64,000 nt of DNA from Simiduia litorea (GTDB lineage: Bacteria; Pseudomonadota; Gammaproteobacteria; Pseudomonadales; Cellvibrionaceae): contig NZ_AP031497.1 in the NCBI RefSeq assembly GCF_042853465.1, positions 2,604,001-2,668,000 of the forward strand. The letters are read 5' to 3'. How positions within the stretch are numbered: the stretch's first letter is position 1; every line of letters begins with the position of its first letter. The notes beneath the pieces are model-generated. The model did not search any database. It was not told the origin of the DNA and saw only the letters and a program-made list of their open reading frames with translations. The position numbers were made by a program, and so were the translations under genes. Below, in pieces: positions 27,845 through 37,157 of the stretch.

Positions 27845-27987
27845 ATCGTTCACCTTAACGGCCTAGCGTTACGATCGAATACACCGAGCGCACACACTCA
27901 ATGCAGCGGCGGTTAACTTGAGCGCACGACACCATTTAAACTAGCCATCTAAATAGCCCTCTCGACGGCTCGGGAACGTGCACTAAA

Positions 27988-28025
27988 ATTACAGTAATTT
28001 CTGTCTTTACAGAAATTACTGTAAT
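27988..28025. promoter_or_regulatory. Perfect 17-bp inverted repeat, probable operator
   Basis: ATTACAGTAATTTCTGT at 27988-28004 and its exact complement at 28009-28025 are separated by CTTT. It lies between the divergent regulator and methyltransferase start codons (144 and 57 bases away). A dimeric regulator, most simply the adjacent GbsR/MarR protein, should bind it. A terminator is unlikely, since both genes point away from it. Confidence 0.75.
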
Positions 28026-28081
28026 AGCGTACTCTTAATCTGTCAATCACCGAAAGCCGCCCAGCGCGCAAGGAGACGACA

Positions 28082-28987
28082 GTGACCAAGCCCTGCCCGA
28101 TCACCAGCACAGACCTGCCCAGTGCTGACAGGCTACCCAAGCCTCAGTTAGACATCATTAATTATTATGTTGAAGCAGGCATGGATTACGAGCCCTGGAG
28201 CCGCAACTACAATATGCACTTCGGCTACTACCGCTGGGGCCTGAACCCGTTCAAGTTAGAAGCCATGCTGGAGCAAATGAACCAGGAAGTGCTACAGCGC
28301 TTGCAGCTCAATACTGAACACAAGAACCATCTCATCGATCTAGGTTGTGGCGTGGGTAGCTGCGCTCGCTACTGCGTCGAAAATCTCACCAATACCCATG
28401 TCACCGGTATAAGCATTGTGCCCCACCAAGTCGAACAGGCCAAAGCACGCAGCGCCAACAGCCGGCAAAGACAACAACTGGATTTTCAACTCATGGACTA
28501 CCGTCGCCAACGGGTGCCCAGCAACCATTTTGATGGCGCCTACGCCATTGAAAGCAGCTGCTACGACAAGGGCAAAAGTAAATTGGCATTTTTGACAGAG
28601 GCCTATCGCACTTTAAAACCCAGCGCGCGCTTAGTGGTGGCCGATGGTTTCACCAAAACCAAACAAGCCTCAGGCCTGTTTCGCTACTGCTATCGTAAAG
28701 TGTGTGACGGTTGGGCACTGGAAGATTTCGCCAACATCGACGACTTTGTCGCAGCCATGCAAGACTTGGGCTTTGAGGATATTGTGGTGGAGGACGCCGC
28801 TTGGCGGGTGGCACCCAGCATCGGTTTTGTGCCTTGGATTTCAATGAAATACTTTTTCAATAAGATTTTCCGAAAAACCGGTGATAAACGTATTCAATGG
28901 GGCCATTTTCTGGCCCCAATGTACGGCATCATTCTAGGCCTACATCGCAAGCGCTACAGCTATTATTTGGTGTCCGCTAAGAAATAG
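28082..28987 (+). CDS. Class I SAM-dependent methyltransferase, sterol/tocopherol-methyltransferase-like
   Basis: This 301-residue protein has SAM motif I in I-D-L-G-C-G-V-G-S-C and the downstream V-T-G-I-S-I-V-P-H-Q-V-E-Q-A pattern shared with cyclopropane-fatty-acid, sterol and gamma-tocopherol C-methyltransferases. The C-terminal part has aromatic-rich segments (W-I-S-M-K-Y-F-F) that may touch a lipid substrate. AAGGAG lies six bases before the GTG start. It is controlled from the operator-bearing region shared with the GbsR-like gene. The substrate is unknown. Confidence 0.8.
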   Translation: MTKPCPITSTDLPSADRLPKPQLDIINYYVEAGMDYEPWSRNYNMHFGYYRWGLNPFKLEAMLEQMNQEVLQRLQLNTEHKNHLIDLGCGVGSCARYCVENLTNTHVTGISIVPHQVEQAKARSANSRQRQQLDFQLMDYRRQRVPSNHFDGAYAIESSCYDKGKSKLAFLTEAYRTLKPSARLVVADGFTKTKQASGLFRYCYRKVCDGWALEDFANIDDFVAAMQDLGFEDIVVEDAAWRVAPSIGFVPWISMKYFFNKIFRKTGDKRIQWGHFLAPMYGIILGLHRKRYSYYLVSAKK

Positions 28988-29031
28988 TGGCCCTGAGTGA
29001 ATTGCCGTGCAGCGCCTCGACCACCAAAGAT

Positions 29032-30063
29032 TTACCCGCCGTTAACGCCGTCGCGGCCGGCAGTCTTGGCGCGGTAGAGCGCTGTATCGGCGGAGCATAA
29101 AAGTGCTGTGGCGGTGCGAAATTGCTGTTTGTGTTCGCAGGCAATACCTTGGCTGACACTCACCCGCACTAAACTGGATAGGCCTTGATCGGAAAAATTC
29201 AGCTGCTTAACCCGGGTTTGAATCTGGCGCGCGATACTCGTGGCCATCTCAGCGGTACAACCTGGCAATATGGCCGCAAACTCCTCACCGCCATAACGGG
29301 CGGCCAAGCAACGGCGCGACGGCAGCGCGCCTTCGATGACCTGAGCAATTTTGCGCAGGCAATAGTCGCCCTGAATATGGCCGTACTGGTCGTTAAAATG
29401 CTTAAAATAATCTACATCGATAATTATCACGCTGAGCGGTAAATTGTGATTAACGGCATCAGTCCAGTTACGCTGCAACACCTCATCAAAAGCGCGACGG
29501 TTGGCCAGCCCAGTCAGCGAATCGGTTCTGGCGAGACGCCGCAGCTCCCGATACTCGGCCTTATGGGTGGTTAGGTTGTGGATGATGCCGATGAACATCG
29601 GTTTATCGCCAGGTAAGCAAGACCAAGACAGGTCGCACTCGACAAACTCGCCGTCCATGCGCTTAAACAGCACCTCTTTCGGGCCATGGTTGAGCTGGGA
29701 TTCTTTGCTGCAGCGCCAATCGGCAAACAGCGCTTCATATTCCGCTTTATAAGGGCGGCTAAGATGCCGCGTCCACATTTGACCAACCAGCGTTTCACGC
29801 GGCGCGCCAATGAGTTGCGCACCCGCCGGATTGATCATTTCAATCACGCCACTGCCGTTAACAATCAAGATGGCTTCGGTCACATGGTTCAATACCACCC
29901 GCAGCGCCTCGAAGTGCTCATCACTAATCTGCGCAGCAGGTGCATTGCGTTGGCGATGAGGGAAAGCGGTAACCTTTTCCTCGGGTTCACTCAGAGATTG
30001 GTCATTCGACATGGCCTGTGCCAATGGGTGATTTAATCCAGCTAAGGTGCGCGTGATACTCAT
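29032..30063 (-). CDS. PAS-GGDEF diguanylate cyclase
   Basis: The product is about 343 residues, cytoplasmic, with a PAS domain at about 50-170 (I-L-I-V-N-G-S-G-V-I-E-M-I-N-P-A-G) and a GGDEF domain at about 175-340. The active-site motif reads G-G-E-E-F, so cyclase activity is expected. An R-x-x-D inhibitory site just before it is not evident. It makes cyclic di-GMP in response to a PAS-sensed signal. GGGA eight bases upstream favours ATG 30063 over 30072. No partner gene adjoins it. Confidence 0.88.
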   Translation of the reverse strand: MSITRTLAGLNHPLAQAMSNDQSLSEPEEKVTAFPHRQRNAPAAQISDEHFEALRVVLNHVTEAILIVNGSGVIEMINPAGAQLIGAPRETLVGQMWTRHLSRPYKAEYEALFADWRCSKESQLNHGPKEVLFKRMDGEFVECDLSWSCLPGDKPMFIGIIHNLTTHKAEYRELRRLARTDSLTGLANRRAFDEVLQRNWTDAVNHNLPLSVIIIDVDYFKHFNDQYGHIQGDYCLRKIAQVIEGALPSRRCLAARYGGEEFAAILPGCTAEMATSIARQIQTRVKQLNFSDQGLSSLVRVSVSQGIACEHKQQFRTATALLCSADTALYRAKTAGRDGVNGG

Positions 30064-30594
30064 GTTGTTCATCCCTAATAATTTTATCGTGTGCGGGTCA
30101 GTGCTCGCTTAGGGTGAACTGTAGAGATGCAGGTGTTTTTTAACCTTCTGGTAACCTTCTGATTTTTAACCTATTGATTTAATTGAATTTAATGGGGAGA
30201 AGAAAGATTGCGTTCGAGTCGATTCTCGGTCTTATTCGGCCCTATCGATGGCACATATAAGGGCTAGGCGAACCCAAGGCTAAAGCTAGGTGTTAGTGAG
30301 CAACCGATGTATCGAACAAAAAACGACCAAAACACCTACATTAATTAACCCAAGCCGGAGCTCGCTACGACCTAGCTGAACGACGTGCCCCCGCGCAACT
30401 AAACCGGGTTCACAATGCAAACCATACACGCGGGTAGCGTCCTACACGAACGCTAAACCGATTGGCTGGTCTGGTGGGGCTTATGCGGAATGGAGCTTGA
30501 TGCTGTTAGGCTCGCTACCTAATTTAAAACGCACTCACGCTACTGAGACGTAGGTGAGTGCGCTATCGGACGACGTCCCGTCGTCAACCAGTAC
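30064..30594. other. Intergenic region downstream of the DP-EP-like gene
   Basis: About 530 bases. It holds the diguanylate cyclase promoter region and, near its right end, a terminator hairpin. Another small perfect hairpin (GACGACG and CGTCGTC around TCC) is at 30569-30585, just after the small gene's stop. No gene is seen. Confidence 0.5.
30530..30562 (-). terminator. Intrinsic terminator of the regulator/DP-EP operon
   Basis: CGCACTCAC and GTGAGTGCG arms, with inner CTAC/GTAG pairing, form a long hairpin. On the minus strand it is followed by GTTTTAAATT. Confidence 0.7.
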
Positions 30595-30951
30595 TTATTG
30601 CGGCTTGGTATCACGAATTTTAGGATCTGGGCTAGTAACCACACTGCCGTCAGATAACTGAATCTGTAATTGCATGCAGATGGTTTCCGTATGAGCATCC
30701 AGATCCGTCAGCGTCATCGTCTTACCGCCGTTGGTAAAGGCTACATTACTGATATCCAAAGGCGTTGAGCTGGAGGGTGAGGAAACGCTTAAAATAGGTT
30801 GCAAAAACACCATCTGCTCAGTGTTTTGTAGTGTATAAACCAAGCTTGATGCTTCCGTGACGTTAACACTACCGTCTACGCCAACGCCGTCCCCTGTATA
30901 GGTAAAGCCGTTAGTTAACGAGAAGGTAACGCTGACATTAATGGTACTCAT
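30595..30951 (-). CDS. Small beta-rich protein, DP-EP family-like
   Basis: This roughly 118-residue protein is beta-rich and Ser/Thr-rich, with no signal peptide. It opens with M-S-T-I-N-V-S-V-T-F, and closes with C-M-Q-L-Q-I-Q-L-S-D-G then S-P-D-P-K-I. This resembles the DP-EP family of marine gammaproteobacteria as I recall it; treat that as tentative. AGGAG seven bases before ATG 30951 lies inside the upstream regulator gene, whose stop overlaps this start as ATGA. The tight coupling suggests the regulator and this protein act together. Confidence 0.6.
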   Translation of the reverse strand: MSTINVSVTFSLTNGFTYTGDGVGVDGSVNVTEASSLVYTLQNTEQMVFLQPILSVSSPSSSTPLDISNVAFTNGGKTMTLTDLDAHTETICMQLQIQLSDGSVVTSPDPKIRDTKPQ

Positions 30952-33900
30952 GGTGTAGCTCCTAGAAAAGTTAGACACTGTTGAGATTGTCTAAAGGGTT
31001 GTTGAACATTGGGTGATAAGTTGACATCGCTAATCGCTTTCAGGCGCTGGAAGGCCTTCTCACAACCTTGGGGGTCCCATCCATTGCGCTGCGACAGCAA
31101 TAAAAGCCGGGCATGGATACCGGTCAAGTATTCATCATTTTGATTTAAACTCGGTAGTAGCGCTGCTAACGTATCAATAAGCGGCGAGGCTAAACGCGGC
31201 GTTTTGACCCGATCGAATAAATCAATCAATTCCCAAAGCCGCTCGGCATACACCTCCTGCTGCCCAGGCGTGTCTTTCGGCATGTCCGCCAAACTTGCGA
31301 GCAGCGCTGTAAGGTCTGTAGGCCAATTAAAATTGACATCGCTTTGCAAGCTAATCAATAAATTGAGTTGCGTATCCTTAGATTGCTGCCAATGGCTATT
31401 TTTCGGATCTTCGGAGGCAATGACACTGGCAAGTTTATAAGCGCGTTTTGCATGAGAGAGCGCAGCCTCAGTGTTACCCTGCCATTTTAATAAGCGCGAA
31501 TAATTGCGCAGCGCTACCACAAGATCGTTGCGGCTATTGAAGTTAAAAGTATTCTGGATCTCCGGCTGATCTAACAAGGCAAAGATATCTTCTATATATT
31601 TTTTCGCCTGAGCAAGATCACCTTGCGCCAAGGATATTCTGCGCAACCACGATAGCGTGTCACTGTGATCGGCAATGGTCTGTGGATCTTTTGGTTGCAG
31701 GGTCAGCAATTGCAAACTAAGAGTTAACGCCATAGCAAAACTTTTCTTGGCGGCCAAATAACGATGCTCATTAACCTCCAAGGCGCCGAGTGAGCTATGG
31801 GCATAAAACACTTCTCGCAAGGCATCGGTTGAATCCGGCGCTAATTCAAAAAACTGCAAGCTGTAAGACAAATAGTCCTGTAAATGAATACGGGCTTCAC
31901 TCCAGTGGTGCTGATTGTAAGCAATCTGCCCGAGCCAAAACGCATTGGCGCCGACCAAGGTAAGCAGTTCGCCATTCTTAGGGTTTTGCACCAACAACCC
32001 TTTCGCAACACGATTTGCCTGCGCAAAGGCTTGGCGCGCCTCATCAATATTATTGCGCGACTGTGCCACCTCCCCCATGGCTGCCAAGGTTTGCGCGTGC
32101 TGTAAACGCGCGTCAACACTTAGGCTTTCATCCACATTGCGGCTAAAGTACTCTAGCGCCTTATTACTAATACCGTCTAACAAATCCATGCGGCCGACAC
32201 TGCGTAACTTATCGGCAAAATCGCCCACCATAAAACCCAGCAAGCTCTCCGCTTCACTGCGTTTTTGTTGCGCCAATTTCTGCGCTTGTACACTCTGGTA
32301 GGTCATCAACCCCGAAAGCAAGGTTAACGCAACAAGCGATAAAACAGTGGCGCGCTTAAGCCAGGATTTTAACATCGAGCGCCGGCTAGATGCCGCAATA
32401 AAGGCAAGTTCAGCCGCATCAAGACTAAAAATCTTGGTCGCCATCAGGGTTTGTGCTTCAACCAGCGGCTTACCATCGGGCAGCAATAGCTCGGTATTTT
32501 TTTGCTCCTCTAGCCAGCGCTCGGTTTGAATGTGCAAACGACTGCGCACTTTTAAACTATCGCGGTGATATTCAATCCACTCGGTAACCCGTGGCCAACG
32601 TCTCAGCAACGCTTCGTGCGCGAGACTAAAACAGGGCTCATTATTGTGCAGGTGCGAAACGAACAGGCGGTTTTCCACCATGGTTTCCACGAGAGATTTT
32701 TCATTCTCAGAAGCCAACTCGTGCCAGCGCGCCGCGCGACTGGTAATGCTTTTTTCATCCGCACTCAAGGTAACCAGCAGCGATAAAATATTGGCTAAGC
32801 ATTGAGCCTGAGCTTTAGGCAGCTGATTCAACAATTGCTCAGCGCTTTTGCCAATAGAACCTTCAATACCACCGAGTTGATTAAACACCTCGACTAACAA
32901 CTCGCCGCTTGGGCTGCGCTGTAAATACAGTTCTTGTAAGGTGTATTGCAACAACGGCAATGCATCTAGATTATCGGCAGCTTCCTGGGCAAGCAGATCA
33001 TCCAACGTTAAGCCGGTTGCGACATCCAAACCCCACGTCAAGCCGGCTGCAACAGCAGGCAGGCGAATCATCTGCAACAATTCGGCCCGCGAAGGGGCTG
33101 CCAAATCGAAATGCGCGCCGCTGGCTTTACCGGACATCAAACTCGGAAAGGCCACCAATGCTGGATAAAAATCATTGCGACAGGCGCATAACACTAAGAT
33201 CACACCAGAGCCCGCTAACTGCTCCATCAATGCATTGGCACATTTGCGCTCGGCATCGGAGAAGATGGGTGAGGCAAGTAGCACTTCTAAACGATCGACA
33301 AATAGTGCCAATAGCGGCTTGTGATAGGCCGCCGCAGACAATGCCTGCGTGCAATAGGCAATAACCTGTTGTGGATCTGAAATGAGTAGCTCGGCCAATT
33401 CGCTCGCACTCAAACCATCGAAGACAGGCACGCCGCTAACATCCCAATCAAGCAGGCCACTGGCAATGTGTAAAAACAGACTGCCACTGGTCACGTCCGC
33501 TAAATCAAGCCGAGTTGCGGCCACAACACCAATGCCCTCGTGGCCCGTCTCGGTCATTAAATTAGGTAAAATGCCGGCATTAATGAGCGATGACTTACCG
33601 CTTCCGCTAGGCCCAAGTAATAAACAAAATGCGCGCCCAAAGGCGACCTGTTGAGTGATGCGGTCGAGTAAGGTAGCAATTTGCTGACTACGACCAAAAA
33701 ACACCCTTGCATCATCAGCTTCGTAGGCGCGTAGACCAGGAAATGGCGAACCGCCTTGCCAGGTTTCACTCTGTGCGCGGTTTTCATGGCCAACGGGGTG
33801 AGTAATGGCGGCCAGCGTGCGATAACCGCGTTTGCGGATTGTTTCTATATAGGTTGGGTTACTGGCGTTGTCGTCGAGCGCTTTACGCAGTTGGGTAATG

Positions 33901-34112
33901 ACTTTATGAATCGGATTGTCGCCCATGGGTGTATTGGGCCAACAAGCCTCGACAATGTTATCCGCACTGACTACCTCACCGGCGTTTTCACACAAAAAAC
34001 GCAATACGTCCATGGCCTTGGGCTCAAGTTGGCGCAAGGTTGCACCATGGCGAAGGCTATTTGCCCTAGGGTTTACCTGCCATTGGCCAAAGTAGAAAAG
34101 ATTATCCGTCAT
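30948..34112 (-). CDS. wHTH transcriptional regulator with NTPase, membrane helix and TPR-like repeats
   Basis: This roughly 1054-residue single protein has, in order: an OmpR/PhoB-type winged helix (about 1-105, with L-E-P-K-A-M-D-V-L and R-K-R-G-Y-R), an NTPase of the STAND/nSTAND kind (Walker A G-P-S-G-S-G-K-S-S at about 170), one transmembrane helix near 600, and a TPR-like helical region to the C-terminus. This resembles CadC-like membrane regulators fused to an ATPase sensor. ATG 34112 is preferred because it starts the conserved wHTH edge; GTG 34172 is possible. The signal and target are unknown; the coupled DP-EP-like gene is one possible partner. Confidence 0.82.
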   Translation of the reverse strand: MTDNLFYFGQWQVNPRANSLRHGATLRQLEPKAMDVLRFLCENAGEVVSADNIVEACWPNTPMGDNPIHKVITQLRKALDDNASNPTYIETIRKRGYRTLAAITHPVGHENRAQSETWQGGSPFPGLRAYEADDARVFFGRSQQIATLLDRITQQVAFGRAFCLLLGPSGSGKSSLINAGILPNLMTETGHEGIGVVAATRLDLADVTSGSLFLHIASGLLDWDVSGVPVFDGLSASELAELLISDPQQVIAYCTQALSAAAYHKPLLALFVDRLEVLLASPIFSDAERKCANALMEQLAGSGVILVLCACRNDFYPALVAFPSLMSGKASGAHFDLAAPSRAELLQMIRLPAVAAGLTWGLDVATGLTLDDLLAQEAADNLDALPLLQYTLQELYLQRSPSGELLVEVFNQLGGIEGSIGKSAEQLLNQLPKAQAQCLANILSLLVTLSADEKSITSRAARWHELASENEKSLVETMVENRLFVSHLHNNEPCFSLAHEALLRRWPRVTEWIEYHRDSLKVRSRLHIQTERWLEEQKNTELLLPDGKPLVEAQTLMATKIFSLDAAELAFIAASSRRSMLKSWLKRATVLSLVALTLLSGLMTYQSVQAQKLAQQKRSEAESLLGFMVGDFADKLRSVGRMDLLDGISNKALEYFSRNVDESLSVDARLQHAQTLAAMGEVAQSRNNIDEARQAFAQANRVAKGLLVQNPKNGELLTLVGANAFWLGQIAYNQHHWSEARIHLQDYLSYSLQFFELAPDSTDALREVFYAHSSLGALEVNEHRYLAAKKSFAMALTLSLQLLTLQPKDPQTIADHSDTLSWLRRISLAQGDLAQAKKYIEDIFALLDQPEIQNTFNFNSRNDLVVALRNYSRLLKWQGNTEAALSHAKRAYKLASVIASEDPKNSHWQQSKDTQLNLLISLQSDVNFNWPTDLTALLASLADMPKDTPGQQEVYAERLWELIDLFDRVKTPRLASPLIDTLAALLPSLNQNDEYLTGIHARLLLLSQRNGWDPQGCEKAFQRLKAISDVNLSPNVQQPFRQSQQCLTFLGATP

Positions 34113-34428
34113 ATTGATCGCGTAATGCTGATTTATAGTTTTTATGAGCCTCTGCGTCCGGCACTCAACCACCTACCCGCTAAACCCTAAGCGTTGTAGG
34201 CAGGGATAATCGTATAAATACTTTTCATTATCAATTTATTTCTAATAGAACATCGCCAGCAGCGAGAGACGCACCACCAGCAGGGTGAAAAATGGCGGAC
34301 GTTTTATCGCGCCTTCCGTGAATACCGCGGGTCAAAGCAGAGCGATGACGACTGAGAATATTTTATTGCACAAGGAGAGAAGCGAGCGCTAAAAAACACG
34401 AAGAAAAGCGCGATTGGCAGAACGAAAA
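34113..34428. other. Intergenic region between the regulator and gabD
   Basis: About 315 bases up to the terminator. It should contain the promoter of the large regulator. No gene or clear operator is seen. Confidence 0.4.
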
Positions 34429-34446
34429 AAGCCCCTTTCGGGGCTT
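34429..34446 (-). terminator. Rho-independent terminator of gabD
   Basis: AAGCCCC and GGGGCTT form a stem with a four-base loop; on the minus strand a run of six T follows. It sits 17 bases after the gabD stop. Confidence 0.85.
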
Positions 34447-34462
34447 CAACACATAGGCAAAT

Positions 34463-35926
34463 CTATTTATCTAAACCACCCATACACATGTATTTAATTT
34501 CTAAATAATCGTCCATCCCGTACTTTGAACCCTCGCGACCCGAGCCCGATTCTTTTACGCCACCGAAAGGTGCCATCTCGTTGGAAATAATACCTTCGTT
34601 AATACCGACAATGCCGTACTCCAAGGCTTCACCAACGCGCCATACGCGACCGATATCGCGGGTATAAAAGTAAGCCGCTAAACCAAACTCGGTATCGTTG
34701 GCCATTTTAATCGCTTCGGCTTCATCTTCGAATTTAAAAATCGGCGCCACAGGGCCAAAAATTTCTTCACTGAAAACACGCATATCGGTGCTGACGCTGG
34801 TCAAAATAGTGGGCTCGTAGAAACACGCACCTAAGCTCGATTTCTTTCCGCCGAGTTTCGCCACAGCACCTTTTTCCAGTGCATCTTGCACCATGGCATC
34901 GACATCGTTAGCCGCTTTATTGTTAATCATGGGGCCAAGATTAATACCGGCCTGCTGGCCATCACCCATTTTTAGCTCCTTTACCGCGGCGGCTAACTTA
35001 TCGGTAAAAGCGTCGTAAATACTTGCCTGCACCAGCATGCGGTTGGAGCAAACACAGGTTTGCCCGGCGTTGCGATATTTAGAGGCCACAGCGCCCTTCA
35101 CCGCGGCATCTAAATCGGCGTCGTCAAACACGATGAATGGTGCATTGCCACCCAGCTCCATGGAGGTTTTCTTAACCGTTTCTGCACACTGGGCCATCAG
35201 GACTTTACCCACTGGGGTGGAGCCGGTAAATGTCACTTTGCGCACGCTGGGATTGCTGGTCATTTCACCGCCAATAGCGCGAGAACTTTTGCCGCACACC
35301 ATGTTAAACACACCGGCAGGAATACCCGCTTGCTCGGCGAGCACGGCGAGCGCCAGTGCCGACAAAGGTGTTTCTGTTGCGGGTTTACCTACGAAGGTAC
35401 AGCCGGCACCCAATGCTGGTGCCGCTTTACGGGTAATCATGGCGTTGGGGAAATTCCAAGGCGTAATAGAAGCCACCACACCCACGGGCTGCTTCACCAC
35501 CACAACGCGCTTGTCGCCGGAGGGCGCGGGAATGATGTCGCCATAAACTCGCTTAGCTTCTTCCGCGAACCACTCGATGTAATTAGCGCCGTAAATAATT
35601 TCACCCTTGGCCTCGGCTAAGGGCTTGCCCTGCTCCGCCGTCAAAATCAACGACAGGTCATCGAGGTTAGCCAAAATCAAGTTATACCAAACGCGTAAAA
35701 TATTGGCGCGCTCCTTGGCGGGCTTGCCGGCCCAGGCTGGCATGGCCGCCTCGGCGGCGGCAATGGCGCGGCGTGTTTCATCGACACCGCAGCTGGCAAT
35801 ATCGATAAGGGTGGCGCCCGTCGATGGGTTCAATACCGGAACCGTCTCGCCATTATCACTATCGACCCACTGGCCATTAATGTATGACTGGCCGCGCAAC
35901 AATGCCGGATTTTTCAACGCTAACAT
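34463..35926 (-). CDS. gabD: NAD(P)-dependent succinate-semialdehyde dehydrogenase
   Basis: About 487 residues, the usual length for GabD. The active-site pair is clear: E in M-E-L-G-G-N-A-P-F and Cys in G-Q-T-C-V-C-S-N-R. The cofactor region has T-P-W-N-F-P and F-T-G-S-T-P-V-G-K. The C-terminus contains P-F-G-G-V-K-E-S-G-S-G-R-E-G, typical of this subgroup. It oxidises succinate semialdehyde to succinate in GABA catabolism; glutarate semialdehyde is a possible second substrate. AGAGGA eight bases before ATG 35926 rules out the 54-base longer frame. No gabT lies nearby. Confidence 0.88.
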   Translation of the reverse strand: MLALKNPALLRGQSYINGQWVDSDNGETVPVLNPSTGATLIDIASCGVDETRRAIAAAEAAMPAWAGKPAKERANILRVWYNLILANLDDLSLILTAEQGKPLAEAKGEIIYGANYIEWFAEEAKRVYGDIIPAPSGDKRVVVVKQPVGVVASITPWNFPNAMITRKAAPALGAGCTFVGKPATETPLSALALAVLAEQAGIPAGVFNMVCGKSSRAIGGEMTSNPSVRKVTFTGSTPVGKVLMAQCAETVKKTSMELGGNAPFIVFDDADLDAAVKGAVASKYRNAGQTCVCSNRMLVQASIYDAFTDKLAAAVKELKMGDGQQAGINLGPMINNKAANDVDAMVQDALEKGAVAKLGGKKSSLGACFYEPTILTSVSTDMRVFSEEIFGPVAPIFKFEDEAEAIKMANDTEFGLAAYFYTRDIGRVWRVGEALEYGIVGINEGIISNEMAPFGGVKESGSGREGSKYGMDDYLEIKYMCMGGLDK

Positions 35927-36089
35927 GACGAATTCCTCTATTAAGGCCCACAAAAGGCAGAGACTGCCAAAGGGCGACACATCATAAAATCAGTAAAAGC
36001 TGAATTATAGGTTAGGTTAGATCAAACTTTATCACCGAGATCCGAGCCTACCTACCCTAGAGATCCTTTTAACAGCCCTAAGGCGAGAC

Positions 36090-36983
36090 CTAGTGGCCCC
36101 GATAATGCTCTTTAAACACGGCTATCATAGCTAGGGCCGCCTGCGACAAAGGCCGCCGAGCATGGGTAATAATGCCCACTTGACGGGTAATATCCGGCAC
36201 TTGCAAAGGCACACAGACCAAACCCAACTCGTTCATCTGCTGCACGCAAAGCTCGGGCACGGCACTAACGCCCAAACCGCTCGCCACCATGCGCCCTATG
36301 GTCGCCAACTGGTTCGCCTCTAACTCGACGTTCAGCGTTAAATCCAAGGCGCCGAGATGGCGTTCAATCAATTCGCGCAAGCTCGATGGCTTCTGCAAGC
36401 CGATAAAAGGATAGGCACAAAGTGCAGCCCAATTGACGCTATCGCGCCCGGCTAACTCGTGCTCCGGCTTAAAAACAGCGACAAAATGATCATTAAAAAG
36501 CGGGGTAAAACATAAGTCGGCTTGGTTACCCGGATCAAACGAAATGCCTAACTCAATTCGCCCCTCTTGTACCTGCTCTACCAATTGCTCGGCAATCACT
36601 TCCTGCACACTGATGGTAATCGGCGGACATTGCGCGCGAAAAGCAAGTAGCACAGCGGGCAGTTCGGTGCTGGCGAATGAGGGCATGGCCGCGATGGCCA
36701 AACGCCCGCGCTGGAGGGCGAAGCGCTGATGCGCACCGGCCAACACAGCCTCCCAATCCGCCAACAAGCGCTGCACCAGCGGTAAGAGATCCGCCCCCTC
36801 GGGTGTAAGTGCAACGGCACGGGTGGTGCGGGCGAACAGTTGACCGCCGAGCTCAGCCTCCAAGTTCTTCATGGCTATACTCAAAGCCGGTTGACTCAAA
36901 TGCACACTCGCAGCAGCTTCAGCGAAGCTCTGAGTTTGCGCAACGGCCAAAAAGCCACGTAATTGCTTAACCGTGATATTCAT
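36090..36983 (-). CDS. LysR-family transcriptional regulator
   Basis: This 297-residue protein has a winged helix-turn-helix at residues about 3-62 (Q-S-F-A-E-A-A-A-S-V-H-L-S-Q-P-A-L-S) and a periplasmic-binding-like effector domain from about 90. It diverges from the CoA transferase genes, the usual layout for a LysR activator and its target; gabD lies downstream on the same strand. The effector is probably a short-chain acid or its CoA ester (inference from the neighbours). Confidence 0.88.
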   Translation of the reverse strand: MNITVKQLRGFLAVAQTQSFAEAAASVHLSQPALSIAMKNLEAELGGQLFARTTRAVALTPEGADLLPLVQRLLADWEAVLAGAHQRFALQRGRLAIAAMPSFASTELPAVLLAFRAQCPPITISVQEVIAEQLVEQVQEGRIELGISFDPGNQADLCFTPLFNDHFVAVFKPEHELAGRDSVNWAALCAYPFIGLQKPSSLRELIERHLGALDLTLNVELEANQLATIGRMVASGLGVSAVPELCVQQMNELGLVCVPLQVPDITRQVGIITHARRPLSQAALAMIAVFKEHYRGH

Positions 36984-37002
36984 TGAGATTATTTAATTTT
37001 AC

Positions 37003-37034
37003 TTATCAATTCGTTGAGTATTTAAATTTGATAA
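37003..37034. promoter_or_regulatory. Inverted repeat in the LysR/CoA-transferase divergent promoter
   Basis: TTATCAA at 37003-37009 and TTGATAA at 37028-37034, 18 bases apart, are symmetric and lie between divergent start codons in AT-rich DNA. This could be part of the LysR binding region, but arms of seven bases in such DNA can be chance. Confidence 0.35.
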
Positions 37035-37157
37035 ATATATGGTAACCGCTCATGCTAGACAAATCCACCGACCAGTGAGTCATTAGGACGCAGCGGCCAC
37101 CAGACCCAATGCAGTGACTCAATACCAATAACAACAGTAATGACACAGGAGTTCGCC

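Noticed and set aside
30530..30585. Hairpins considered as a small RNA gene
   Set aside because: They sit just after an operon end and are followed by T on the minus strand, so a terminator explains them.
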